DNA from: Primulina eburnea
Lineage: Eukaryota > Streptophyta > Magnoliopsida > Lamiales > Gesneriaceae
Direction: 5' to 3'
Assembly (NCBI RefSeq): GCF_022965805.1
Contig: NC_133105.1
Coordinates: 31,252,447-31,316,446, forward strand
DNA length: 64,000 bases
A program made the position numbers and the translations under genes. This document shows, in pieces, positions 46,768-57,844 of the stretch (position 1 is the first letter of the stretch; every line of letters starts with the position of its first letter). The notes under the pieces are model-generated. The model worked only from the letters and a program-made list of their open reading frames with translations. It was not told the origin of the DNA and did no database searches.

Positions 46768-47161
46768 TTAATATCTCTCTGCTATTACATGATTTAATTC
46801 TATTTCTACTGCATCTAACCAAAAGGATAACCAGCTGGACATTTCTTAGAAATTTGACGAAAATCTTCTCTGAAAACAATTGTTTCCAGTGTTCTATACT
46901 CTTTGCTGAGCATTAGGTTGTACAGACCTTCATCAGTTACTAGGTCAGAAGTGTGAATGACGTCAAGTCGGCACTAATATTTGATTTCAGTTGCCTTCTG
47001 TTCATCAGTTGCAACTAATCTATCTCTTTGAATAGTTTGCAAATCATGAACCTTCATCCAGGTGGAGATTACTTTGTCAAAGACAAAGTCTTCGATATCC
47101 ATCTTCCATGTTTCCACGGTCCTGAAGGATTAAAGTTCTCTGAACTGCTTGCTTTTTTCAT
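46768..47161 (-). pseudogene. C3 antisense accessory gene, copy B (tandem duplicate)
   Basis: ATG at 47161 (MKKASSSEN-like), stop at 46768-46770; 394 nt against 392 nt in copy A. Shared motifs in order: WKMDIEDFVFDKVISTW (copy A: KIEDLVIEKTFSTW), then LVATDEQKATEIKY (copy A: LVVTKDRVATETKY), and a final FWLDAVEIELN (copy A: SWLDAIEIEIN). An in-frame TAG follows EIKY near 46976 and a frameshift lies near 46835. The copies have drifted far in sequence but keep length and motif order, so the duplication is old and both were constrained for a time. Confidence 0.6.
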
Positions 47162-47216
47162 CTGTGATTGATTTATATTATCTGTAAAAATGTTTTGTTT
47201 CTGATAAATTTGATCT

Positions 47217-47224
47217 TATTTATA
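47217..47224 (-). promoter_or_regulatory. TATA box of antisense copy B
   Basis: The minus strand reads TATAAATA, ~56 bp upstream of the ATG at 47161. Confidence 0.6.
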
Positions 47225-47737
47225 GACATGCTCTAATTGAAGAAACTATAGAAGAAGAAGAAGAAGAGACATCAGTCAAACTCTTACACTATTTACTTAT
47301 ATGCATCTATTTAGTGGTAATATCGATAATAAATTGGTTAACTGATAAGACAATATTCAGTTAGTCATCAACTGAACTGATTCAATTTTCAACTGATCAC
47401 TTAGTTATTGACCTAACTGATCTTTTCCATAAGTTGAGTAATTAGCGATTAAAGTTCCATATCAAATGATGGGACTGATAAGATTACGCACTTAATTATG
47501 TCTTTCATTGAATACGTGACCCCACGTAGTCCAAGAAATTTCTATTCACGATTACACACGATGTACGCACATTTTTAAATCAATTTATTTTGGACTGATA
47601 CATGTCCAAAAATTCGAACAGTCACCAACATAGGAAATGAACCCGCTTCATTTCAGTTTTGTTTACGAGCTTTTCACTCACATAGCAAATCAAACACCCA
47701 GATCTTTTCTTACTTGCAGATATCCAAACTTTCAGCA
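47225..47737. other. Divergent spacer between antisense and sense accessory genes
   Basis: About 510 bp of AT-rich DNA with no coding signal. It is crowded with AACTGA/TCAGTT words (for example 47335-47430), and the antisense gene on its left and the sense ORF on its right point away from each other. It could be a shared promoter region; no clear TATA for the sense ORF was seen. Confidence 0.45.
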
Positions 47738-50429
47738 ATGGCAAGCCAAATTTCTCCATAAATCCTTAATGCAATGGCTATTGACATCGACTCAGTCCTC
47801 TCTATTAAGGATGAAGATGTTCGAAGTGTCTTTCTCAAGCTTGAAGCAGCTGGACTGAAGACATTTCGGTGTTATCAACTCAAGAAATTTATCCCAAGGA
47901 AATTCATGATCTTTATGCTAATAACTTCATTTCTGCTGACAATAAAATCACAACAACTGTAAACAGCAAGTTGCTAATCATTGAAGAAGACTCCTTCAGG
48001 AATTTCTTCCAACTGCCTTCTGATTTCTTAGCTCACTTTTCTGATGTGAAGATTTCTGATATTGAGGAGATGCAAAGGTTGCTATCTGCTGATGGACGAA
48101 AAATTAAGGTTTTCGATCCAAAGAAGGAACTGAAGCCAGATATTCAGTTACTGGCTGATATTGTGGCCAAGGGTGTGCTCGTTGAGGCAGGCTCTTTTTT
48201 TCCCTCACACTGGAAAAATTTCAGGTGATGACTACCATTATGGCTGGACGGAGACTGAATTGGTCAGCTATTATGTTCACCATCTTCAAGAACATGCTTC
48301 AGTCGTCCAAAGCTTTTGCTATGCCACACAACTACCTCTTGAAAAACAAAGGTTTGGTGGACTCTGCAGAAAAGTCATCCAAATTCAAGGTCTTCACTGC
48401 CAAAAATGTTCAGCAAGCAACCGAAAACCAAGCTGGACATGTCTCCTGAGCAGTTTGTTAAAGTAAAGAAGGAGATTGGGATGAAGGCAGCTCCCAACTT
48501 AATCAAGAAGTCCAAGGAATTGGCTCAGAAAAAGGAAATCAAGAGGAAATTGATTGTCAGTGAAACTGAATCAGAGAAGAGTCCATATCCGAAAATTAGA
48601 AAGAAGCCAAGGTCACAAAAAATCAAACCAACTGCTGCTGTGGAAGTTGTCCCAGCTGAGAGATTAAAGCCAACTAGAGCTGAACAGCCTATCATTGCCA
48701 TACCAATCAGGGCAGTTCTAGTTGCATCTCCAACTGAACATCAACAACCTTCTCAAACTGCTCATTCAAAGAAGACTATCACCGAATCTGATGACAAACA
48801 AAAACAAGTTGGAGTGAAGTCACCACTGATCACTATCACCAGTCCAACTACACTACATTTTGAAAGACCAAAGGAAGTGGTGATACATGAGAAAGTGGAA
48901 TAAACAGTCTCTGGGCTGAGCATTACTCATGCCCTCTCTTACCCAAAAAGTAAAGGCAAAATGATTGAAGAGCCTCGACCAACGAACCCGATTTAGACTC
49001 ATATTGAACTGATCTGGGAAGAAGTCAATGAGTTCTCTGAATCCAAGATGAAAACATACAATGAATGGGTGGACTTAAGTGTTTGTCAAGCGATTGTAGA
49101 AGAAATCGATTTGGGAAAAATTCATTGCCTTGGAAACAATAGTCCTTAAGGTAGTTAAAGCTGTCTCAATCACTCAAATGCTAGAGAGGAGGACTTACAT
49201 CTTTGATCTGATGCCTGCCAAAAAGCTAGCTCAAATTATAGCTCTCTGCTACGCAAGAACTATAATCCTACAAATTCAACTGCCTTCAATGACAAAACAG
49301 TTTTTGATCAGATGGGCATGGATCTATTATCTTTGCAAATGAAGATCAAAGATTGGGAAATGGGACAAGAATTTTTTATTCCAGCTAATTCCCAAAATCC
49401 ATCATTCGAAGAGCAGGCTGGACATTCGACTCATCAGCCAGATCCATCACAAGAAGCAGTTGATGAACAGTCTGAGCGAACAACTGATCTTTCATCCAAG
49501 GATGCTCAGCTCTTATCTTTTACTCTTTCATCTCCTCCAACAGGTCTTCAACTTTAAACTGATGCTGAGTTTTCATTGGCAAACATTGATAAAGTAATAC
49601 AATCCGTTGCCGCTGACATCCAGCTGAATGCTAGAACCGATGAACTAGCTGAAGACCAATTCAATATTGAACAAACTGCTTTAGAGGCTGTAATATACAA
49701 AGTTGTAGAATCAGTTAGTTTCCTGCCACAACTGAAAAAGTGGTTCAAGCTGAAGTTGATATGGCTCAGTTGCACTCAGTGCCAACTAAAGAGCCTACAA
49801 GCTCTACTGCTACTCAGACTTCTTCCCAATCTCAAGAACCTCAACAGGAGAGAGTTAAAGAAATTATTGAATAAATGGTTATAGCTGTGACTAAATCACC
49901 AAATAAGGCAATGGTCATTTTCAATGAAGAAAATAGGGAGCAAGAACCAGAATCATTTGAAGCTTTGCCTACTGATACAATGATAGAGGATATTCAGTCA
50001 AGTCTACACAATTTAGTTTCAACTACCTTTGCTATGAAGTCAACCCAATTGCTGCATACATTGAAGATTGATTCCACAAAGGAGAATACCTTAAAGAGCC
50101 TACACCAAATTACTAAGGATATCACTTCTTTATTTCTTCAATTGGATCAATTGAAAAAGGACTGAGTGACAGTTACAGAACATTTCCAAACTCTAGACAT
50201 GCTAATCAATAGAATGGATTTTATACAAACCAGCATGACCAAGAGATTGGATCTGATGCAGGAACAGATTTTGAATGTTATATCCACAGTCACCTCAGAA
50301 GTCTGTATATTATCCAGCAAGGTTGATGGGTTTGACAAAACAGGGGAAGAACAACAGAAGCTATCTAAGAAAAGATCCAGTCAACCAACTGATAAAGAAC
50401 CAGCTGATGAAAGAACCAAGCAAGGAAGA
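47738..50429 (+). pseudogene. C3 sense accessory ORF (unknown function), upstream part
   Basis: The likely start is ATG 47738 (MASQISP), with a TAA at 47759-47761 eight codons in, then MAIDIDSVLSIKDEDVRSVF. Frameshifts fall near 47870 and 48225 and nonsense codons at 48901, 48994 and 49148. The first ~230 residues look like a folded domain (FRNFFQLPSDFL, LADIVAKGVLVEAGSFF, LNWSAIMFTIFKNML). A long Lys/Pro/Thr-rich, low-complexity middle and a helical C-part follow. From memory this resembles repetitive predicted proteins in Gesneriaceae annotations with misleading splicing-factor names; I cannot check this. Its place between pol and the 3' LTR is that of the envelope-like ORF of SIRE elements, but I see no signal peptide or membrane span. 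Confidence 0.6.
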
Positions 50430-50506
50430 TGTAGTATCCCGATGCCTAATTTGAGTTAATTATTGGATTAATTATATTTCGTTGGGATCGGAAGGACCGA
50501 ACCGGG

Positions 50507-50742
50507 TTCGGATCGTCTGAAGAGGGTTCGGATCGTCCGATCAGGGTTCGGATCGTCCGAAGACAGGTGGCTGGACACGTGGAAGACATGCAGAGTTCGG
50601 ATCGTCCGATTAGAGTTCGGATCGTCCGAAGACAGGTGTCTGGACACGTGGAAGACATGCAAGGTTCGGATCGTCCGATCAGGGTTCGGATCGTCCGAAG
50701 TGTGCCGGATCGGATCTTCCGAAGTGGATCGGATCTTCCGAT
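50507..50742. repeat. G6 U3 array of paired TTCGGATCGTCCGAA palindromes with G-boxes
   Basis: TTCGGATCGTC (first copy ends TCTGAA) starts at 50507, 50527, 50547, 50596, 50616, 50665 and 50685: pairs 20 bp apart, pairs repeating every 69 bp. Two variants, ATCGGATCTTCCGA, follow at ~50709 and ~50728. CACGTG lies in each 49-bp gap between pairs. The 3' LTR holds the same array at 56404-56639. Confidence 0.95.
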
Positions 50743-50749
50743 CGTTGTC

Positions 50750-50757
50750 TATAAATA
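50750..50757 (+). promoter_or_regulatory. G6 TATA box
   Basis: TATAAATA followed by GAGG, immediately after the last palindrome; a canonical plant core promoter. The copy in the 3' LTR is at 56647-56654. Confidence 0.8.
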
Positions 50758-51676
50758 GAGGCGCGAGGTTTCACTTTTTACTCGCCAATTCCGAGTGTTC
50801 CAGAGCGTTTTAGTCGTTTCTGATGGGTTTCTAGTCTTTTCCCGAGGTTTGGGCACTAGCGGGGAGCTACTAGTCTTGTAGCGGAGCTGTGCTCTAGTTG
50901 GGAGCTAGCGGCATCAGTGGGCTGACTACGGACACAGGCTTGATTCTAGGGCTGATTGCTAGGATCTACTGATTTGAGGTACGAAAGTACTATCCGAGAT
51001 AGCAGGATTGAGTATGCTTTACTATGTGTTGCATGTTTATATGTTGCATTATTATCTGTCATATGATGCATGGTTTATTATGCGGCATTTGCATAATCAT
51101 GTTGAGCCTGATTATCTTTGAGATAGCCTGTTGAGAGGGTGCTCAGCCCTCGTTTGTTGTGGATGGTTGGACCCCGTTGGCCGACGGTGGTCAGGTCACC
51201 GGTATATCCACAGGTTTATTTTGGTATGGGAGCCACCTCCTGGTGCGACGGCGCAGAGTGCTACATACCTTGACGTCATTTACCTGAGCAGTATTTCGTT
51301 ATACCCAGATCCTGGTATCCAGTACATTTTGCATACATGCATGTCATAGTCTTGTATACTCATGCTTTCGGTGCTGAGCGTTTTATGCTCACGTCCTCGG
51401 TTTATCTCTGTTTTGGACACCCTATTCGATGGGGCAGGTCTCAGGTTGGACGGTCCAGGAGGGAGTGGACAGGGAGCTGGCAGAGGTTGACCTGTAGTTG
51501 TTGGTATTTGTTCTTGGTATTTAGTTCGATCTGGTTGTTTAAGTATTTTTGTACTTACAGATTCGATTGGGTTGTATTACTGTTTTTCCGCTGTTTACCT
51601 GATTCAGTTTAAATGTTAAATTTTGCATGCTTAAGTTCTGATTAGTAGGTGATTCTGGAACGGGTCACTACATTTA

Positions 51677-51688
51677 TGGTATCAGAGC
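51677..51688 (+). other. G6 primer-binding site (iMet type)
   Basis: TGGTATCAGAGC, four bases past the LTR end at 51672. Confidence 0.93.
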
Positions 51689-51758
51689 ATGCATTAAGAT
51701 TTTGGGATTTAGAACTTTTCTTTTGGGTTTAATCTCTGGTAACTTTTGTAGCTAAGAG

Positions 51759-54700
51759 ATGTCTGGTTCTGACGACGATGCTAGTAGTCATGGCAGCATT
51801 GGACGCTGGGGAGACCGCGACGATCGGGAGCGTCGTCGAGAGCATCGAGAACGTCGTCAACACCGTCGTGATGAGCCTCGGAGTTTTAGTATGCATCGAT
51901 TCTTGCAGATGGGGCCGAAACCTCTCTCAGGCGGTGAGACCCCGGATGTTGCGGAGAACTGGCTCGAGAGGATGGAGAGCTGCTTCAAGACTTTTCAGTG
52001 CTCGGCGGAGCAGCAGATTGATACCCTTGATTTCTTGCTGGAGGGTGGTGCGCGCAAGTGGTGGAGGTCTACCTCTGCACCGATAGTTCAGCGACAGGGT
52101 CGAGTTCTTTGGGTCGATTTCCGAGCCGCTTTCATGCTGCTTTACTTTCCGCCAGCTCTTCTGCAGACCAAGACGATTGAGTTGATCAATCTGAAACAGG
52201 GAAGTTTGTCTGTTGATGAGTATCAGCAGAAGTTCTTTGAGTTGCTTCCGTATGTTCCACATGTCAGTGACAATGCTAGTGCCAAGTATAACCATTTTCT
52301 TCAGGGCCTCAATCAGGAGATTTATGATCGGGTTGTTGTCTGCGATGATCCGACATCGTATGAGGGTCTTGTGAATCGTTGTCGCCAAGCTGAGGGCAGT
52401 TTGCTGAGAGGTCGAGCCATGCAGTCTGCTCGTCCTACTAGTTCTTTGGGTCCCCGCGCCCATGCATTTAAGAAGGCTGGATCTACTTCTTCTTCCTCTG
52501 GATCTGGAGGAATTCACCATTTTGGGAAGAAGAAGGGCCCGTGTCAGCATTGCGGGAAGGATCATCCGACGGAGCGTTGTCGCAAGGTTGCGGGTGCTTG
52601 TTACAAGTGCGGTGAGATGGGCCACATGAAGAGAGATTGTCCACAGACGGGCGGAGGATCAGGATCTGGTTCTCAGGCTTCAGTTCATCAGAGGCCACAG
52701 CAGGGACAGTCTACTCAGGGTTCTAACCTCCGACCGCGTACTCAAGGGCAGGTCTTTGCTCTTAACCAGGATCAGGCGGCTGAGGAGAACGAGAGAGTTA
52801 TCGCAGGTGTGTTTTTATTATGTGGATTACCTGCTTACGTTCTCATTGATACTGGTGCATCACATTCATTCATATCTGCGAGATTTGCTAAGCGTCGTAA
52901 GTTACCTTTCACTTCTTTGGACGTTGTGGTATCTGTTTCCACGCCGATGGGTCATTCGGTGCTAGCTAAACGTCTAGTTTTGGGTTGTCCTCTAGAGTTT
53001 GAGGGTAATGTTTTAACTGCTAATTTGATGATTCTTGTGATGGAGGATTTTGATTGCATTCTGGGAATAGATGTGCTGACTGTGTTTAGAGCTACTGTGG
53101 ACTGTTATCAGAAGTTTGTGCAGTTTCGTCCAGTTGAGGGCGACAGTTGGTTTTTCTATGGAGAGGGAGCGCGACCCCCGATGCCTGTGGTTTCTGCTCT
53201 GAAAGCCTGTCGTGCTTTAGAGTCGGGCGGGGAAGGCTACCTTATCTATGCTATTGATTCGTCCGCAGATAGTGTCGGTATCAGTGACATTCCAGTGGTT
53301 TGCGATTTTCCGGATGTTTTTCCCGAGGAGATTCCTGGTTTTCCTCCCGTTCGGGAAGTGGATTTCGGCATTGATTTAGTGCCAGGCACGGCACCAATCT
53401 CTAGAGCTCCTTATCGTTTAGCTCCATCGGAGATGCAAGAATTGAAACAGCAGTTGCAGGATCTTCTTGACAAGGGGTATATTCGACCCAGTGTGTCCCC
53501 GTGGGGAGCACCAGTTCTTTTTGTCAAAAAGAAGGATGGTTCTATGCGGCTCTGCATAGATTATCGGGAGTTGAATCGTGCGACGATAAAGAATAAGTAT
53601 CCGTTGCCACGGATTGATGATTTATTTGATCAACTGCAAGGTACCTCTGTGTATTCCAAGATTGATTTAAGGTCTGGTTATCATCAGCTTCGAGTTCATC
53701 AGGGAGATATATCGAAGACTGCATTCAGGACCCGGTATGGGCATTATGAGTTTCTGGTTATGCCTTTTGGGGTGACGAATGCACCAGCAGTTTTTATGGA
53801 TCTGATGAAACGGGTATTTCGGGATTTCTTGGATAAGTTTGTTGAAGTGTTTTTAGATGATATCTTAATCTATTCGCATGATCAGCAAGAACACGTACAA
53901 CACTTAAGGATTATTTTACAGACACTTCGCGAGAATCAGCTTTATGCGAAGTTGAGTAAATGTGAGTTTTGGATTGACAGGGTTGTATTCCTTGGTCATG
54001 TCATTTCTAGCGAGGGAGTTTCAGTTGACCCAAGCAAGGTGGAAGCGGTATTGAACTGGTCGCGTCCGACGACAGTAGCCGATATTAGCAGTTTTCTGGG
54101 ATTGGCTGGGTATTATCGCCGTTTCATTGTCAACTTCTCTCAGATTGCTAAGCCACTCACTCAGCTCACTCGGAAAGATGTTTCATTTGAGTGGACATCA
54201 GAGTGCGAAGAGAGTTTCTTGGAACTTCGCAGACGTTTGACATCTGCGCCTGTTTTGGCTTTACCGTCTGGATCTGGTGGTTTCAGTGTTTACACCGATG
54301 CCTCTTTACAGGGACTAGGGTGTGTTCTGATGCAGAATGAGCATGTGATTGCTTATGCGTCGAGACAGTTAAAGCCTCATGAGGAAAACTATCCTGTTCA
54401 TGATCTGGAATTAGCAGCGATCGTTTTTGCTTTGAAAATCTGGCGCCATTATCTGTATGGTGAGCGATTTGAGATTTTCACCGATCATAAGAGTTTGAAG
54501 TATCTGTTCACTCAGGCTGAGTTGAACATGCGTCAGCGTCGTTGGATGGATCTACTCAAGGATTACGATTGTGAGATCAAGTATCATCCAGGATCTGCGA
54601 ATCTCACGGCCGATGCTCTTAGTCGCAAGGTGAGGTTATCTGCTCTTCAGACTTGTGCTGTATCTGGGATTATTCAGGATTTCTGTTCGATGGGATTCAA

Positions 54701-56186
54701 TTGTAAGCATCGGAAGGGAACAGAGAGTATCCGTATAGCTACTATTTTGTCCGAGCCAGTTTTGTATTCTCGGATTAGAGATGCTCAGATGTCTGATTCT
54801 AAGGTTCAGAAATTAGCTCGGTTGGCTGATAGAGATAATACTTCTGGATTCCACTATCAGTCCGAGGGTCTTTTGTGCTTATCTGGTCGTGTTGTTGTAC
54901 CGGAAGATGACACTTTGAGGGAGGAGATTTTGTCCCAGGCTCATCGTAGCAAGTTGAGTGTTCATCCGGGGAGCAACAAGATGTATAAGGATTTGAGGAC
55001 TCGATTTTGGTGGAAGGGTATGAAACGTAATGTTTATCAGTATGTCTCCAAGTGCCTAGTCTGTCAGCAGGTGAAGGCTGAGTATCGACGACCCGGAGGC
55101 TTGTTACAGAATCTTCCTATTCCGGAGTGGAAGTGAGAGCATATCACGATGGACTTCGTGACTCACTTGCCTATGTCTGTGGGGAATAGAGATGCTATCT
55201 GGGTGGTAGTGGATCGACTTACTAAGTCTGCCCATTTTCTTCCGTATAACAGAGATTTCACTTTCGATCGGATGGCACGGTTGTACATTCAGGAGATTGT
55301 ACGGTTTCATGGTGTGCCCGTGAGTATCGTTAGTGACAGAGATCCTCGATTTACATCTAGATTTTGGGGCAGCTTTCAGCAAGCTTTGGGCACTACCTTG
55401 AGTTTGAGTACTGCACATCACCCAGAGACTGACGGTCAGTCAGAGAGGACTATTCGTACTCTTGAGGATATGTTGAGATCTTGTGTGATGGATTTCGGGC
55501 CAGCTTGGCAGGATCATCTGCCGCTGATAGAGTTTGCATACAACAACAGTTTTCATAGGAGTATTGGTATGTCTCCGTTTGAAGCATTGTATGGTCGACG
55601 TTGTCGTACTCCTCTGTTCTGGGAGGAAGTCGGAGAACGACAGGTCGAGGGTCCAGAATTGATTCAGCAGGCCATGGACAAAGTTCTTGTGATCAATCAG
55701 CGGATTAAGACTGCTCAGGATCGACAAGAGAGTTATGCGAACACCAAGCGCAGACCTCTTCATTTTGATACAGGCGAGAAAGTGTTTCTCAAGGTATCAC
55801 CTTTTCGGAGGATTCTGAGATTTGGACTCAAGGGTAAGCTATCTCCGAGATTCATTGGTCCTTTTGAGATCTTAGAATGTGTGGGAGATTTGGCCTACAG
55901 ATTAGCTTTGCCACCGTATCTGTCTAGTGTTCACAATGTGTTTCATGTGTCCTTGTTGAGACGATACGTAACGGATGAGTCTCATGTTTTGCATCCGACA
56001 GAAGTTCAGCTGAATCCGGATTTGTCTTTTGTGGAAAGACCGGTTTCGATCTTAGACCGGAAGGATAAGGTACTGCGGAATAAGACTATTCCTCTTGTCT
56101 TAGTGCAGTGGCAGCGCCGAGGTACTGAAGAAGCTACTTGGGAACTAGAGAGTCGCATGCGGTCAGAGCATCCAGAGTTGTTCTAG
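51759..56186 (+). pseudogene. gag-pol: G6 gag-pol polyprotein with chromodomain, one premature TGA
   Basis: Single frame of 1475 codons from ATG 51759, 86 nt past the LTR. Gag core lies at about residues 60-210. The knuckle [14 protein letters not shown] starts at about residue 281. Protease is DTGAS at 364-368. RT has FLDD with Asp 700 and 701. RNase H is YTDAS with Asp 847. The integrase HHCC finger lies at about 1060-1105, and its catalytic residues are Asp 1132, Asp 1193 and Glu 1229, with the canonical 35-residue gap between the last two. The GPF module (SPRFIGPFEI) is at about 1365 and the chromodomain at about 1425-1475 (EEATWELE). The only lesion is TGA at 55134-55136 in place of a Trp codon (codon 1126), just before the first integrase Asp. 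It leaves gag, protease, RT and RNase H open but cuts off integrase. Confidence 0.96.
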
Positions 56187-56314
56187 TTGTAGTATTTTCA
56201 GTAATGATTGTAATTTCAGTTGTACTTTCAGTTGTAATTCATTCTTAAGATTGAATGTATTGTTGTTCAGAATTGTCATTCTTCAGACTCGATTTCGCGG
56301 ACGAAATCCTTTTT

Positions 56315-56326
56315 AGGGGGGGAGAA
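56315..56326 (+). other. G6 polypurine tract
   Basis: AGGGGGGGAGAA directly before the 3' LTR, preceded by TTTCGCGGACGAAATCC. Confidence 0.9.
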
Positions 56327-57569
56327 TGTAGTATCCCGATGCCTAATTTGAGTTAATTATTGGATTAATTATATTTCGTTGGGATCGGAAGGACCGAACC
56401 GGGTTCGGATCGTCTGAAGAGGGTTCGGATCGTCCGATCAGGGTTCGGATCGTCCGAAGACAGGTGGCTGGACACGTGGAAGACATGCAGAGTTCGGATC
56501 GTCCGATTAGAGTTCGGATCGTCCGAAGACAGGTGTCTGGACACGTGGAAGACATGCAAGGTTCGGATCGTCCGATCAGGGTTCGGATCGTCCGAAGTGT
56601 GCCGGATCGGATCTTCCGAAGTGGATCGGATCTTCCGATCGTTGTCTATAAATAGAGGCGCGAGGTTTCACTTTTTACTCGCCAATTCCGAGTGTTCCAG
56701 AGCGTTTTAGTCGTTTCTGATGGGTTTCTAGTCTTTTCCCGAGGTTTGGGCACTAGCGGGGAGCTACTAGTCTTGTAGCGGAGCTGTGCTCTAGTTGGGA
56801 GCTAGCGGCATCAGTGGGCTGACTACGGACACAGGCTTGATTCTAGGGCTGATTGCTAGGATCTACTGATTTGAGGTACGAAAGTACTATCCGAGATAGG
56901 AGGATTGAGTATGCTTTACTATATGTTGCATGTTTATATGTTGCATTATTATCTGTCATATGATGCATGGTTTATTATGCGGCATTTGCATAATCATGTT
57001 GAGCCTGATTATCTTTGAGATAGCCTGTTGAGAGGGTGCTCAGCCCTCGTTTGTTGTGGATGGTTGGACCCCGTTGGCCGACGGTGGTCAGGTCACCGGT
57101 ATATCCACAGGTTTATTTTGGTATGGGAGCCACCTCCTGGTGCGACGGCGCAGAGTGCTACATACCTTGACGTCATTTACCTGAGCAGTATTTCGTTATA
57201 CCCAGATCCTGGTATCCAGTACATTTTGCATACATGCATGTCATAGTCTTGTATACTCATGCTTTCGGTGCTGAGCGTTTTATGCTCACGTCCTCGGTTT
57301 ATCTCTGTTTTGGACACCCTATTCGATGGGGCAGGTCTCAGGTTGGACGGTCCAGGAGGGAGTGGACAGGGAGCTGGCAGAGGTTGACCTGTAGTTGTTG
57401 GTATTTGTTCTTGGTATTTAGTTCGATCTGGTTGTTTAAGTATTTTTGTACTTACAGATTCGATTGGGTTGTATTACTGTTTTTCCGCTGTTTACCTGAT
57501 TCAGTTTAAATGTTAAATTTTGCATGCTTAAGTTCTGATTAGTAGGTGATTCTGGAACGGGTCACTACA
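56327..57569 (+). repeat. G6 3' LTR, 1243 bp
   Basis: Same length as the 5' LTR, with two substitutions visible by eye. Followed at once by the right GAAGA duplication (57570-57574). Confidence 0.96.
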
Positions 57570-57844
57570 GAAGAACTCCAGATCAGTTAGAAGACGACAT
57601 TTTTATTCAGTTGAGAGTTTTGGCAGATTTTTCAGTCAGTTATTCTTTTATTCTTTGTACGAATCTGTACAATGAAAGAAGATTCTTTTATTCTTTCATT
57701 CTTCGTACGAACTTGTACATTGAAAGAGTTATCAATAAAAGATTATTTTATCTACTAGAGCTCAGTTTGATCAGTTCATATATTCTGAGTTTTGTCAAAC
57801 AACAAAAAAAGGGAAATTGTTGGAAATTAAATTTCGGAGTTTGA
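57570..57844 (+). pseudogene. C3 sense accessory ORF, downstream part
   Basis: After G6 and its duplication are set aside, the frame of the last upstream segment (ending TKQGR) continues here with TPDQLEDD and stays open for ~90 codons to a stop at 57842-57844. The last ten codons lie inside the LTR start, so the ORF overlaps the polypurine tract and LTR. It contains a duplicated SFILCTNLYNER / SFILRTNLYIER segment and is rich in aromatic and aliphatic residues. Continuity of frame across the insertion supports a real gene that was open when G6 landed. Confidence 0.6.

Larger units (their letters stand above)
50430..51672 (+). repeat. G6 5' LTR, 1243 bp
   Basis: Begins TGTAGTATCCCGATGCC, ends GGGTCACTACA. 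It holds the paired TTCGGATCGTCCGAA array (50507-50742), two CACGTG G-boxes (50576-50581, 50645-50650) and a TATAAATA box (50750-50757) that gives a short U3 of ~320 bp. Confidence 0.95.
50430..57569 (+). mobile_element. G6: young, nearly intact Tekay-like chromovirus
   Basis: A complete 7140-bp element: LTRs 50430-51672 and 56327-57569 (both 1243 bp), iMet primer site, one gag-pol frame and polypurine tract, flanked by GAAGA on both sides. By eye the LTRs differ at only two places (51003/56900 and 51026/56923). Its coding frame has a single stop. It is the most recent insertion here. Confidence 0.97.

Noticed and set aside
47738..48903. Splicing factor 3B-like host gene
   Set aside because: I recall similar ORFs carrying such a name in plant annotations, but I see no HEAT repeats or other splicing-factor feature. 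The ORF sits between pol and LTR of a copia element, so I left its function open.
51131..51612. Two ORFs in the G6 LTR, repeated at 57028-57509
   Set aside because: They repeat only because the LTR repeats. They lie in the R/U5 region with no domain and no sign of coding constraint.
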